Shown here: positions 34,565 to 42,505 of the stretch, piece after piece
Position numbering within the stretch: the first letter of the stretch is position 1
Layout: every line of letters starts with the position of its first letter
NCBI RefSeq assembly: GCF_016793225.1
Contig: NZ_JAEUMN010000117.1
Location: 1 to 55,365, forward strand
Length of the DNA: 55,365 bases
Source: Phenylobacterium sp.
GTDB taxonomy: Bacteria; Pseudomonadota; Alphaproteobacteria; Caulobacterales; Caulobacteraceae
Direction of reading: 5' to 3'
Notes under the pieces: model-generated
The model's input: the letters and a program-made list of their open reading frames with translations, nothing else
Told to the model about the DNA's origin: nothing
The model's database searches: none
Made by a program: the position numbers and the translations under genes

Positions 34565-35365
34565 ATGTTCCGTTTCGATCCAACCCGCATCGCCGTCGCC
34601 GTGAAGCGGCTGGCGCCGGTGGCCGCCTTCGCCGCCTGCGTGGCGGGCGCTGCGCCGGCCGCGGCGGCTCAGTACTTCCTGGCCTCGTCGACGATGAACA
34701 CGTCGCGGACCGGCCAGATCAGCGGGCCCGGCTACAGCGCCCATGTCTACATGGCGCCGATGCGGTTCACGGCCTACGAAGGGACCAGCGCCACCGGCCC
34801 GTCGTTCAACTTCGTGGGCTTCTGCGTCGACATCTTCCACGGCATCGGCCTGGGGACGCTGAACCTGAAGTACGACGACGCCTACGATCTCACGACCGAT
34901 TCCAAGTACAAGACCAGCACGCCGTTCCAGGGCGGTACGGCCCTGAGCGGCGGCCAGCGGATCCAGGTGGCGCGCCTCGTGAACTACGGCACGCTGGTCT
35001 ACAACAACGCGCCCAACACCACCGACACGGTGAACCGGCTGTCCGCGCTGCAGGGCGCGATCTGGAAGGTGATCAATCCCGGCTACACCGTCACCGGCAG
35101 CAACGCCGCCGTGAACGGCTACATCGCCGCCTACTCCGGCTCGAACTACCTGGCGAGCCTGACGGACTACGGCCCGGTCCACAGCGGGATCACCTTCATC
35201 AGCGAGACCGGCAAGTACGGCACGTCCTCGGCGCACCAGGCCTTCGCGCTGGCGGCGGTTCCTGAGCCGGGGACCTGGACGCTCATGATCGGCGGGTTCG
35301 CCCTCGCCGGGGCCATGCTGCGCCAGGCTCGCCGCCGTCCGGCGCCGGTCCGGATCCGGGCCTAG
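34565..35365 (+). CDS. PEP-CTERM protein with thioester-domain-like core (paralogue)
   Basis: 266 residues. Signal peptide ending APAAAA (about 35). Cys87 in 'FVGFCVDIFHGIGLG', 'VARLVNYGTLVYNN', and Gln163 in 'LSALQGAIWKVINPG' repeat the pattern of the upstream gene, as does 'YGPVHSGITFIS' near the end. C-terminal VPEPGTWTLMIGGFALAGAM then RQARRR. Tandem duplication: 78 bp separate the genes. Overlaps the convergent zinc-motif gene by 4 bp. Confidence 0.85.
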   Translation: MFRFDPTRIAVAVKRLAPVAAFAACVAGAAPAAAAQYFLASSTMNTSRTGQISGPGYSAHVYMAPMRFTAYEGTSATGPSFNFVGFCVDIFHGIGLGTLNLKYDDAYDLTTDSKYKTSTPFQGGTALSGGQRIQVARLVNYGTLVYNNAPNTTDTVNRLSALQGAIWKVINPGYTVTGSNAAVNGYIAAYSGSNYLASLTDYGPVHSGITFISETGKYGTSSAHQAFALAAVPEPGTWTLMIGGFALAGAMLRQARRRPAPVRIRA

Positions 35366-35646
35366 CGGAAGACGTGGATCCCGCCGGCGCCGCGGCCCGG
35401 CGCCTCGGCCAGCCCGCGGATTTCCAGCTGGGCGCGGCGCGCGCCGCACACGCAGCGCAGGCGATGTCCCATGTCCTGCACCAGCTGACGGCCCAGTCCC
35501 TGGGCGATCCAGGGCCTGGGATCGATGACCGCCTCGCGCCCGCATCCGCAGCGGGCCCATAGGCTGGATCGCGCGGCGGTCGCCCAACCGAGCCGCGCCT
35601 CGCCGAAGGTCAACTCCCGCGCCAACTGCCTGCTGCCGTCCGCCAT
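35362..35646 (-). CDS. Small CxC-motif protein, 94 aa
   Basis: Starts MADGSRQLARELTFGEARLG. Two Cys pairs, 'ARCGCGREAVIDP' and 'RLRCVCGARRAQLEI', could bind one zinc ion (ribbon). No named family recognised; similar short proteins occur in Caulobacterales. The extended frame to 35931 overlaps the HxlR gene and is a shadow. About 80 bp separate it from the HxlR gene stop. Confidence 0.65.
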   Translation of the reverse strand: MADGSRQLARELTFGEARLGWATAARSSLWARCGCGREAVIDPRPWIAQGLGRQLVQDMGHRLRCVCGARRAQLEIRGLAEAPGRGAGGIHVFR

Positions 35647-35725
35647 GTGCGACTCCCTTGGCGCGAACAAAAGCAGAACTCGCGACGCTTGGCGACTCCG
35701 CTGAGGCTGTGTTTTTGCCCGATTC

Positions 35726-36055
35726 TCAACCCGGCGTGGTCGGCTTGGATGCGGCCCAGCGCTCGGCGAAGGCGTACAGCGGCATGAAAGCTGTGAGGAA
35801 CTCGCGGCCCTCCTCGCTGAGGCCATAGCCGCGGCCGGCCGCGTGCTCCACCAGCCCCGCCGCACGCAGCTCGGCGAGCCGGGCCTGCAGCACGGTGGGG
35901 GAGGCGTCGTCGCAGGCGCTGCGCAGCGCACGGGCCGTCAACGCGCCGTCCCGCAGCTCCCACAGGATGCGCAGGGTCCAGCGCCGACCCAGGAGGTCCA
36001 GGAGCGCCATGATCGGGCGCCCCGTGCGGGAGCCGCGGACGGGCCGGTCAGCCAT
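35726..36055 (-). CDS. HxlR family transcriptional regulator
   Basis: 109 residues. 'IMALLDLLGRRWTLRILWEL' is the hallmark N-terminal helix of HxlR, then 'TVLQARLAELRAAGLVEH' (recognition helix) and 'YGLSEEGREFLTAFMPLYAF' (wing and dimer helix). Divergent from the CMD gene at 36121 over 65 bp containing repeated TGCTACTGA boxes, so it likely controls that gene and itself. Confidence 0.92.
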   Translation of the reverse strand: MADRPVRGSRTGRPIMALLDLLGRRWTLRILWELRDGALTARALRSACDDASPTVLQARLAELRAAGLVEHAAGRGYGLSEEGREFLTAFMPLYAFAERWAASKPTTPG

Positions 36056-36065
36056 GCTTGACCCG

Positions 36066-36097
36066 TGCTACTGAAAATGTAACGTTCATGCTACTGA
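36066..36097. promoter_or_regulatory. Candidate HxlR operator: direct repeats
   Basis: TGCTACTGA occurs at 36066-36074 and 36089-36097, 23 bp apart (about two helical turns), in the short gap between the divergent HxlR and CMD genes; the second is followed by GCGTAGC, giving GCTAC-N7-GTAGC. Confidence 0.5.
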
Positions 36098-36120
36098 TAG
36101 CGTAGCAACGAGGTGAGGCC

Positions 36121-36669
36121 ATGCCAAGGATCGCGCCGCTGGAACCGCCGTATCCGGAGCCGGTCCGGCAGGGGTTCGACGCCATCATGCGCGGCGCCCC
36201 GCCGCTCCTGCTGTTTCGCACCCTGGCGACCAGCGAGCGGGCATGGCGGAAGTTCAGGGCGGGCTCGCTGCTCGACCCCGGGCCCCTCAGCCTTCGTGAA
36301 CGCGAACTGGTCATCGACCGCACCACGGCCCTGGCCCGCTGCGAGTACGAATGGGGCGTGCACGTGCAGATCTTCGCGCGCGCGGCGGGGCTCTCGCCGC
36401 AGGAGGTCGACGCCACGGCCACGGTCGGCTCGGACGCCCTGTCCTGGACGCCGGCCGAGCGGGCGCTGCTGCAGGCGGTGGAGGCCTTGCACGAGAGGGC
36501 CACCCTGTCGGATGCCGAGTTCGGCGCGCTGCGCGCCCACTACGACGAAGCCGCCATCCTCGAGGTGCTGCTCCTCTGCGGCTTCTACCGAACGGTGGCG
36601 TACGTGGCGAACGGACTGGACCTATCCCTGGAGCCGGACGCTGCCAGGTTCCCGGCGCGAGAGGCCTAG
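36121..36669 (+). CDS. Carboxymuconolactone decarboxylase family protein
   Basis: 182 residues. 'LSLRERELVIDRTTALARCE' and 'YEWGVHVQIFARAAGLS' form the CMD core; one Cys is present at the usual first position but the second pair residue is His, as in many hydroperoxidase-unrelated members. Adjacent divergent HxlR regulator suggests response to a reactive aromatic or quinone-like compound (inference). Overlaps the end of coq7 by 4 bp. Confidence 0.88.
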   Translation: MPRIAPLEPPYPEPVRQGFDAIMRGAPPLLLFRTLATSERAWRKFRAGSLLDPGPLSLRERELVIDRTTALARCEYEWGVHVQIFARAAGLSPQEVDATATVGSDALSWTPAERALLQAVEALHERATLSDAEFGALRAHYDEAAILEVLLLCGFYRTVAYVANGLDLSLEPDAARFPAREA

Positions 36670-37229
36670 ACCTTCTCGCTGATCTTGATCGCCGCCCGGC
36701 AGCCGGCGCCGATCACGGCCGACAGCAGTCCGTAGCCCGGCGCCTCGCGCGCGCCTTCCTCCAGGGCGTGGTCGCGGTGCGCAACCTCGTCGTCGCGGAA
36801 CTTCGCGAGCTCGGCCGCCAGTTCCGGCTCGCGCTCGGCGAGCTCGGCGACCTGGTCCGCGTAGTGGCCCTCGATCACCGTCTCGACGGCCTCGGTGCAG
36901 GCATGCGCGGCCTTCTCTCCGAGCAGGGCGGTGCCGGCGCCCAAGGCGAAGCCGGCCACGCGCCACAGGGGCGTGAACAGCGTCGGACGGACACGGTGCT
37001 CGGTCAGCAGCCGATCGAAGCGCGCCAGGTGCTCGGCCTCCTGAGCCTGCATCTCGGCGAAGTGGCCGGCCAGTTTCTCCTGCCCGCGCGCGCGCTCGAG
37101 GACAGCGCGCTGGCCGCGGTAGATCTGCACGGCCGCCAGCTCGCCGGCGTGGTCGACCCGCAGGATCTCGGCGAGACGCGCCGCCGCCGCGCCGCGGCCG
37201 GGGCGGGGAGGCACAGGTTTCTGCGTCAT
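36666..37229 (-). CDS. coq7: Demethoxyubiquinone hydroxylase
   Basis: 187 residues from ATG 37229. Ferritin-like diiron enzyme of ubiquinone synthesis: 'VDHAGELAAVQIYRGQ', 'EMQAQEAEHLARF', 'EAVETVIEGHYADQ' and 'RDDEVAHRDHA' supply the two E-ExxH iron sites. Hydroxylates demethoxyubiquinone at C6. Its start overlaps the dsbB stop by ATGA. A long frame covering both genes is an artefact. Confidence 0.94.
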   Translation of the reverse strand: MTQKPVPPRPGRGAAAARLAEILRVDHAGELAAVQIYRGQRAVLERARGQEKLAGHFAEMQAQEAEHLARFDRLLTEHRVRPTLFTPLWRVAGFALGAGTALLGEKAAHACTEAVETVIEGHYADQVAELAEREPELAAELAKFRDDEVAHRDHALEEGAREAPGYGLLSAVIGAGCRAAIKISEKV

Positions 37230-37741
37230 CGCTTGGCGTGCTCCCTGATCGCCGCTGCGGCGGAGAGCGCGGCCAGCCCAACCGAGATCACGGCGTTCCA
37301 GCCCGCCATGGAGAGCCCGGCGAAGACCCAGGGGGCCTCGTCGCAGGCTGGCGGCCGAACCTTCTCGCCGGCGAGGAACGCGGCCATGTCCGCCGCGCTG
37401 ACGCCCGCGGCGCCCGCGCTGGCGCAGGCCTCCGGCCCCGGCCAGAACTTCCATTCGGCGCCCGCGTGGTACCCCGCGACGCCCGCCCCGAGCAGGAACA
37501 GGGCGCCGAGGATCCAGCAGGTCAGGGGCCGCCACCTGGGGCCGCCCGGCATCCGGACCAGGGCCATGAACACGACGCCCAGCGCCGCGATCGTCCAGTA
37601 GACCTCGCGCTGGCGCAGGCACAGCGTGCAGGGGGCGTAACCGCCGAAGGTCTCGAAGGCGTGCGCCGTCGCCAGCATGGCGGCCGCCACGAGGACGCAG
37701 CAGAGCCGCCAGCGGTCGAGGAAGGGGCGGAGGGCGGTCAT
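37226..37741 (-). CDS. dsbB: Disulfide bond formation protein B
   Basis: 171 residues, four membrane helices. First redox pair C38-C41 in 'YAPCTLCLRQREVYW' (quinone-linked), second pair C106 and C133 ('PEACASAG', 'PPACDEAPW') in the periplasmic loop. It re-oxidises DsbA using ubiquinone; being upstream of coq7 in one operon links quinone synthesis and quinone use. ATG at 37741. Confidence 0.93.
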   Translation of the reverse strand: MTALRPFLDRWRLCCVLVAAAMLATAHAFETFGGYAPCTLCLRQREVYWTIAALGVVFMALVRMPGGPRWRPLTCWILGALFLLGAGVAGYHAGAEWKFWPGPEACASAGAAGVSAADMAAFLAGEKVRPPACDEAPWVFAGLSMAGWNAVISVGLAALSAAAAIREHAKR

Positions 37742-37770
37742 CGCCGGCGCTTATCGCCCGGAACACCTCG

Positions 37771-38349
37771 CTAGAGGAAGACCTTGATCGCCACGATCCC
37801 GCTCACGAGCAGGATGAGGAGGAGCACGGAATAGAGGTTCAGCCGCCGTTCGAACTCCTCGAGCATGGCCGGTCCGAAGTACTTCAGGATCGCGGCCACG
37901 AGGAAGAAGCGGGCGCCCCGGGTCACGATCGAGGCCCAGATGAAGGTGAAGAGGCTGAACTGCGCGAAGCCCGCCGTGATGGTCACGAGCTTGTACGGGA
38001 TGGGCGTGAGGCCCTTCACCAGGATCACGCCCAGGCCCCATTCGTCGAACCACTTCTGGAACTCGGCCTTGCCCTCGGGATGGCCGAACACGTTGAGGAT
38101 GAACTGTCCAACGGGCTCGAGGAAGACGCCGATGGCATAGCCGAGCAGACCGCCGAGCACCGAGGCGATCGTGCAGATCCCCGCGTAGACGAACGCCTTG
38201 TTTCGATTGGCCAGCACCATCGGCGCCAGCATCACGTCGGGCGGGATCGGGAAGAACGAGCTCTCTGCGAACGAAACCACGAACAGCGAGGCCGGGGCGT
38301 GCCGCGAGCGCGCCAGGCCCATCACCCACTCGTAGAGTTTGCGGAACAT
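37771..38349 (-). CDS. YqaA family membrane protein (VTT/DedA-like)
   Basis: 192 residues from ATG 38349. 'VVSFAESSFFPIPPDVMLAP' and 'GLTPIPYKLVTITAGFAQFS' are the two conserved half-helix motifs of VTT/DedA-type proteins (lipid scramblase-like fold); short length fits the YqaA branch. Role in membrane lipid flipping inferred from the fold. 30 bp before dsbB, probably one operon YqaA-dsbB-coq7. Confidence 0.9.
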   Translation of the reverse strand: MFRKLYEWVMGLARSRHAPASLFVVSFAESSFFPIPPDVMLAPMVLANRNKAFVYAGICTIASVLGGLLGYAIGVFLEPVGQFILNVFGHPEGKAEFQKWFDEWGLGVILVKGLTPIPYKLVTITAGFAQFSLFTFIWASIVTRGARFFLVAAILKYFGPAMLEEFERRLNLYSVLLLILLVSGIVAIKVFL

Positions 38350-38381
38350 GCGTCTCCCTGACCTGGATTCTGCCCGCCTGC

Positions 38382-38426
38382 CTAGCAGTCGCCGCTCCCG
38401 CTGTCGCCGCCGCAGCCGCCGTCCAT
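38382..38426 (-). CDS. Possible 14-residue Gly/Cys peptide
   Basis: MDGGCGGDSGSGDC then TAG. Preceded by AAAGAAG on the minus strand. Three Cys and eight... mostly Gly/Asp/Ser; too short for statistical support. Listed because it sits alone between two promoters and because Gly/Cys-rich microproteins can bind metals or be modified. Confidence 0.15.
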   Translation of the reverse strand: MDGGCGGDSGSGDC

Positions 38427-38521
38427 CTTCTTTCACCCAGAAGTAGAGCAAGCTTGACTTACGCGTGTGATGGGCGCCGCCAATGACGCCGCTGGGGCGG
38501 GCATTTCCTCTGGAGGTCCGC

Positions 38522-39112
38522 ATGAAACGACTTCTCGCTGCCGCCGCACTCGCGTCGGGACTTTCGCTGGCGTCGGGCGCGGGCGCGGCGGTCTTCGTCG
38601 TAGACGCGCTCCTGCATTCTTCTGACGGCGGAGCCGGCGCCGGCCTCGACACGGTGGTGCTGGACGCAGGCGATCTCTTCACCGTGAGCGTCGGACTCGA
38701 CGACCTGTGGAGCGCCGGCGCCCTGCCTCGCTGGTCGGACGCCGATGGACTGACCGGCGACCGGACCGCCACGGGCTCGGATGAGTCGGGCGAGGCGGCG
38801 GGCGTGCTGATCGGCGCGGACTTCGGCCTGCTGACCCTGAACGGCTTCTCGGCGCCCTATGGGAGCCTCGTCGGGCAGATCGGGGCGGGGCCGGGAAGCT
38901 ACCGCCTGCTCGGGACCAGCTTCTCGGGCGCCGCCTGGGCGAGCGGGACGCTGAAGCTGTTCTATTGGGACACCTTCACCGCCGACAACTCGGGCTCGGT
39001 CGCCGCCGACGTGGCGGTCGTGCCTGAGCCGGCCGTCTGGTCGATGATGATCGCCGGCTTCGGCCTCGCCGGCACGATGCTGCGCAGCCGGCGGCGCATC
39101 GCGCCGGCCTGA
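38522..39112 (+). CDS. PEPxxWS-CTERM protein resembling PA-IL-type lectins
   Basis: 196 residues from ATG 38522 (GGAGG 5 nt upstream); signal peptide MKRLLAAAALASGLSLASGA. The body parallels the LecA (PA-IL) fold: 'LDAGDLFTVSVG', 'LPRWSDADGLTGDR', 'APYGSLVGQIG' and 'GTLKLFYWDTFTADNSGSVA' line up with the calcium/galactose lectin order GDVITI, WGPQGD, CGALVMKIG, LIYNDV..NNSGSF. C-terminal VPEPAVWSMMIAGFGLAGTM plus RSRRR for exosortase sorting. Sugar binding is inferred. Confidence 0.85.
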   Translation: MKRLLAAAALASGLSLASGAGAAVFVVDALLHSSDGGAGAGLDTVVLDAGDLFTVSVGLDDLWSAGALPRWSDADGLTGDRTATGSDESGEAAGVLIGADFGLLTLNGFSAPYGSLVGQIGAGPGSYRLLGTSFSGAAWASGTLKLFYWDTFTADNSGSVAADVAVVPEPAVWSMMIAGFGLAGTMLRSRRRIAPA

Positions 39113-39123
39113 CCGGCCGTCGC

Positions 39124-39151
39124 GCCGGACCTTCGGGGCGTCGGGTCCGGC
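39124..39151 (+). terminator. Hairpin after the lectin-like gene
   Basis: GCCGGACC (39124-39131) and GGTCCGGC (39144-39151) pair perfectly over a 12-nt loop, 12 bp after the stop. No T-run. Confidence 0.4.
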
Positions 39152-39224
39152 GGTGGCGTCCAACTCGCGCGGGCGGCGGTCAGGACCCGGCGGCTGGCGC
39201 GAGATGGTTTCACATGATACTAGT

Positions 39225-39241
39225 TGTCTCCCACGGAGACA
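39225..39241 (+). promoter_or_regulatory. Hairpin hiding the hpd ribosome binding site; nearby operator core
   Basis: TGTCTCC-CAC-GGAGACA is a perfect 7-bp hairpin ending 4 nt before the hpd ATG; its right arm contains the Shine-Dalgarno GGAGA. Just upstream GATACTAGT (39216-39224) has a palindromic ACTAGT core that may bind the MarR protein of the operon. Confidence 0.5.
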
Positions 39242-39245
39242 CGCC

Positions 39246-40349
39246 ATGACCGACCTTCGCGAGACCGCCGCCGAGAGCCGGGACCTCTTCGACAACCCGT
39301 TGGGCACCGACGGGTTCGAGTTCGTGGAATTCACCTCGCCCGAGCCCGAGCGGCTCAAGGGCCTGTTCGAGAAGATGGGCTTCACCGCGACAGCCCGGCA
39401 CCGTTCGAAGAACGTGCTGCGCTTCCGCCAGGGCGACATCAACTTCATCCTCAACATGGAGCCGGCGGGCCAGGCCGCGGAGTTCCGGTCGGTGCACGGG
39501 CCGTCGGCGAACGCCATGGCGTTCCGCGTCCGCGACGCGGCGAGGGCCTTCAAGCTGGCGGTGGAGCGGGGCGCAAAGCCCGTGCAGGGCCCGGTGGGCC
39601 CCATGGAGCTGAACATCCCGGCCATCGAGGGAATCGGCGGCTCGAACCTCTACCTGGTCGACCGTTATGGCGCGCAGGAGATCTACGACGTCGACTTCGT
39701 TCCGATCCCCGGCGCCGAGGAAGCCCGCAAGGCCAACGAGGTGGGGCTGACCTACCTGGACCACCTGACCCACAACGTCCATCGCGGCCAGATGGCGCGG
39801 TGGGCGGAGTTCTACGAGCGCATCTTCAATTTCCGCGAGATCCGCTACTTCGACATTGAAGGAAAGCAGACGGCGCTGGTCTCGAAGGCCATGACCAGCC
39901 CTGACGGCAAGATCCGCATCCCGCTCAACGAGAGCCAGGACGAGCACTCGCAGATCGAGGAATTCCTCAAGGACTACAAAGGCGAGGGGATCCAGCACAT
40001 CGCGCTGGGCACGAACGACATCTACGACTCCGTGGAGGCCATGCGCGACCGGGGGGTGCGCTTCCAGGACACCATCGACACCTATTTCGACGGCATAGAC
40101 GCGCGCCTTCCCGGCCATGGCGAGAACGTGAACCGCCTGCGCGCCGACCGCATCCTGATCGACGGCGCGCCCAGCGAAGGCCAGGGCCTGCTGCTGCAGA
40201 TCTTCACCGAGAACATGATCGGCCCGATCTTCTTCGAGCTCATCCAGCGGAAGGGCAACGAAGGCTTCGGCGAGGGCAACTTCAAGGCCCTGTTCGAGTC
40301 CATCGAGCTGGACCAGATCCGCCGCGGCGTGCTGCCGGCCAAGGGGTGA
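39246..40349 (+). CDS. hpd: 4-hydroxyphenylpyruvate dioxygenase
   Basis: 367 residues, two VOC modules. Iron ligands: His in 'YLDHLTHNV', His in 'GIQHIALGTND', Glu in 'GPIFFELIQRKGNEGFG', the last also the substrate-binding tail 'GEGNFKALFESIE'. Converts 4-hydroxyphenylpyruvate to homogentisate. First gene of the tyrosine degradation operon; its leader has a hairpin over the RBS. ATG 39246 chosen over upstream starts because the N-terminus MTDLRETAAESRDLFDNPLG is typical. Confidence 0.96.
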   Translation: MTDLRETAAESRDLFDNPLGTDGFEFVEFTSPEPERLKGLFEKMGFTATARHRSKNVLRFRQGDINFILNMEPAGQAAEFRSVHGPSANAMAFRVRDAARAFKLAVERGAKPVQGPVGPMELNIPAIEGIGGSNLYLVDRYGAQEIYDVDFVPIPGAEEARKANEVGLTYLDHLTHNVHRGQMARWAEFYERIFNFREIRYFDIEGKQTALVSKAMTSPDGKIRIPLNESQDEHSQIEEFLKDYKGEGIQHIALGTNDIYDSVEAMRDRGVRFQDTIDTYFDGIDARLPGHGENVNRLRADRILIDGAPSEGQGLLLQIFTENMIGPIFFELIQRKGNEGFGEGNFKALFESIELDQIRRGVLPAKG

Positions 40350-40380
40350 CAGCCGCCCCGCGCGCTGAGACGGTGTCGGC

Positions 40381-41370
40381 ATGAGCCTGCCTCCGAACCC
40401 CCGCTGGGCCCTGGTCTGCCACGGCGGCGCCGGGACGATCCCCCGCGGGCGCCTCACCCCCGAGCAGGAGGCCGCCTATCGCGCGGCGCTGGGGGACGCG
40501 GCGAACGCCGGGGCTGAGGTGCTGCGCGAGGGCGGCGCCGCCATGGATGCGGTCGAGGCGACCGTGCGCCTGCTGGAGGACGACCCGCTGTTCAACGCCG
40601 GGCGCGGGGCGGCCTTCACCGCGGAGGGGCGAAACGAGCTGGACGCCTCGATCATGGACGGCGCGACCCTGGCGGCGGGCGCCGTCGCGGGGGTGTCCAC
40701 GACCCGCCATCCCATCTCCGCCGCGAGGGCGGTGATAGACGGCTCGGATCATGTGTTGCTGGGCGGGGAGGGCGCCGACGCCTTTGCCCGTGCGCAAGGG
40801 CTGGAGCAGGTGGCCCCCGGCCATTTCTTCACCGAGGCGCGCTGGGCCAGCCTGGAGCGGGCGCTGGGGAAGCTGGGGCTGCCCATCCCGCCGCGGCCAC
40901 ATGGAGTCGGCGTCGATGCGCGCGCGGCCCTGGCGCATGACGAGGGCAAGCGGGGCACGGTCGGCTGCGTCGCGCTGGACCGGCGCGGCAACGTGGCCGC
41001 GGGCACGTCCACCGGCGGCACGACCGCCAAGCGCTGGGGCCGCGTGGGCGACAGCCCGCTGATCGGCGCGGGGACCTACGCCGCCAACACGGCCGCAGCG
41101 GTGTCGTGCACGGGCGCAGGCGAGTACTTCATCCGTCTGGGCGTGGCGCAGCGCATCTGCGCCCTGGTGGAGCATGCCGGCCTGTCCCTTCAGCAGGCCG
41201 CCGACCGCGTCGTGCACGAGGACCTGTCGGGCCTGGGCGGCGAGGGCGGCGTGATCGCGGTCGACCCCCACGGCCGCATGGCGTGGAGCTTCAACACCGA
41301 CGGCATGTACCGCGCCCGGATCGCCGAGCGCGAGCCGCTCACCGTGAGCATCTACAAGGACGAGGCCTGA
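40381..41370 (+). CDS. Isoaspartyl peptidase/L-asparaginase (Ntn-hydrolase)
   Basis: 329 residues. 'WALVCHGGAGTIPR' at the N-terminus, 'DDPLFNAGRGAAFTAEGRNE', cleavage and nucleophile Thr193 in 'KRGTVGCVALD', then 'AGTSTGGTTAKRWGRVGDSP' and 'AVSCTGAGEYFIR'. Autoprocesses into alpha/beta subunits; hydrolyses isoaspartyl dipeptides and asparagine. Unusual as second gene of a tyrosine operon: 31 bp after hpd and one base before hmgA. Possibly salvages peptides together with aromatic amino acids. Confidence 0.93.
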   Translation: MSLPPNPRWALVCHGGAGTIPRGRLTPEQEAAYRAALGDAANAGAEVLREGGAAMDAVEATVRLLEDDPLFNAGRGAAFTAEGRNELDASIMDGATLAAGAVAGVSTTRHPISAARAVIDGSDHVLLGGEGADAFARAQGLEQVAPGHFFTEARWASLERALGKLGLPIPPRPHGVGVDARAALAHDEGKRGTVGCVALDRRGNVAAGTSTGGTTAKRWGRVGDSPLIGAGTYAANTAAAVSCTGAGEYFIRLGVAQRICALVEHAGLSLQQAADRVVHEDLSGLGGEGGVIAVDPHGRMAWSFNTDGMYRARIAEREPLTVSIYKDEA

Positions 41371-41371
41371 C

Positions 41372-42505
41372 ATGGCAAAGGGCGACTGGATCCCGGTCCG
41401 CGGCGCGCAGGGCGCACATTCCCGCCAGGCGCACGCCGACCTGCCGGAGGGAGCCTACGAGCGCGAGATGTCGAAGGAAGGCTTCTTCGGCCCGGCTGCC
41501 TTCCTCTACCATCCGCGCCCGCCGACGGGCTGGACCTCGTTCGAGGGCCCGCTTCGCCCCCGCGCCTTCGACCTGGCCCGGCTGAACGCCGCCGAGCCCT
41601 CGCCGTGGGCCGCCGGCGTGATCCTGCACAACCCGGCCTGCGAGATGCGCTTCTGGAAGCTGGCCGCCCCGATGCCGGCCCTGGCGCGCAACGCCGACGG
41701 CGACCAGCTGCTCTTCGTGCACCAGGGCGCGGGCGACCTGTTCTGCGACTTCGGCCGCATCGCCTACGCGGCCGGCGACTACCTCTACCTGCCGCGCGGA
41801 ACGATGTGGCGGCTCGCCCCTGCCGAGCCCACCGCGATCCTGACGATCCAGGCCACGAACACCCACTTCCGTCTGCCGGACCGTGGAATCCTGGGACCTC
41901 ATGCCCTGTTCGACCCCGCGGTGCTGGACACGCCGGCGATGGACGAGGCCTTCCGCGACCATCAGGCCGAGGCGGGCGATCACCGCGTCGAGGTGAAGAA
42001 GCGCGGCCAGGTTTCGACCGTCACCTATCCCTACAATCCGCTGGACGCGGTCGGCTGGCACGGGGAGCTCGCGCCGGTGCGCCTCAACGTGAAGGACATC
42101 CGCCCGGTGGTGAGCCATCGCTACCACCTGCCGCCCAGCGTGCACTCCACCTTCGTCAGCGACCGCTTCGTGGTCTGCACCTTCGCCCCTCGCCCGTTCG
42201 AGAGCGATCCCGGGGCCATCAAGATCCCGTTCTTCCACAACAACGACGACTACGACGAGGTGCTGTTCTACCACGCGGGCGACTTCTTCAGCCGCGATCA
42301 CATCGAGGCCGGGATGATGACCTTCCATCCGTCCGGCTTCACCCATGGACCGCACCCGAAGGCGCTCAAGAACATGCTCGCCCAGCCCAAGCCCGCCACC
42401 GACGAGTACGCGGTGATGATCGACACCCGCGATCCCCTGGACGTGGGCGAGGCCGCCGCCTCGGTTGAGAACCCCGCCTACGTGGACAGCTGGAAGGGCG
42501 GATGA
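41372..42505 (+). CDS. hmgA: Homogentisate 1,2-dioxygenase
   Basis: 377 residues, cupin-type. Iron-site region 'FHNNDDYDEVLFYHAGDFFS' followed by 'MMTFHPSGFTHGPHP' supplies His, Glu and His ligands. Opens the homogentisate ring to maleylacetoacetate. Shorter than the 430-450 aa animal/pseudomonad form, but of the size common in Caulobacterales and actinobacteria. Linked by one base to the peptidase gene and by ATGA to the next. Confidence 0.92.
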   Translation: MAKGDWIPVRGAQGAHSRQAHADLPEGAYEREMSKEGFFGPAAFLYHPRPPTGWTSFEGPLRPRAFDLARLNAAEPSPWAAGVILHNPACEMRFWKLAAPMPALARNADGDQLLFVHQGAGDLFCDFGRIAYAAGDYLYLPRGTMWRLAPAEPTAILTIQATNTHFRLPDRGILGPHALFDPAVLDTPAMDEAFRDHQAEAGDHRVEVKKRGQVSTVTYPYNPLDAVGWHGELAPVRLNVKDIRPVVSHRYHLPPSVHSTFVSDRFVVCTFAPRPFESDPGAIKIPFFHNNDDYDEVLFYHAGDFFSRDHIEAGMMTFHPSGFTHGPHPKALKNMLAQPKPATDEYAVMIDTRDPLDVGEAAASVENPAYVDSWKGG

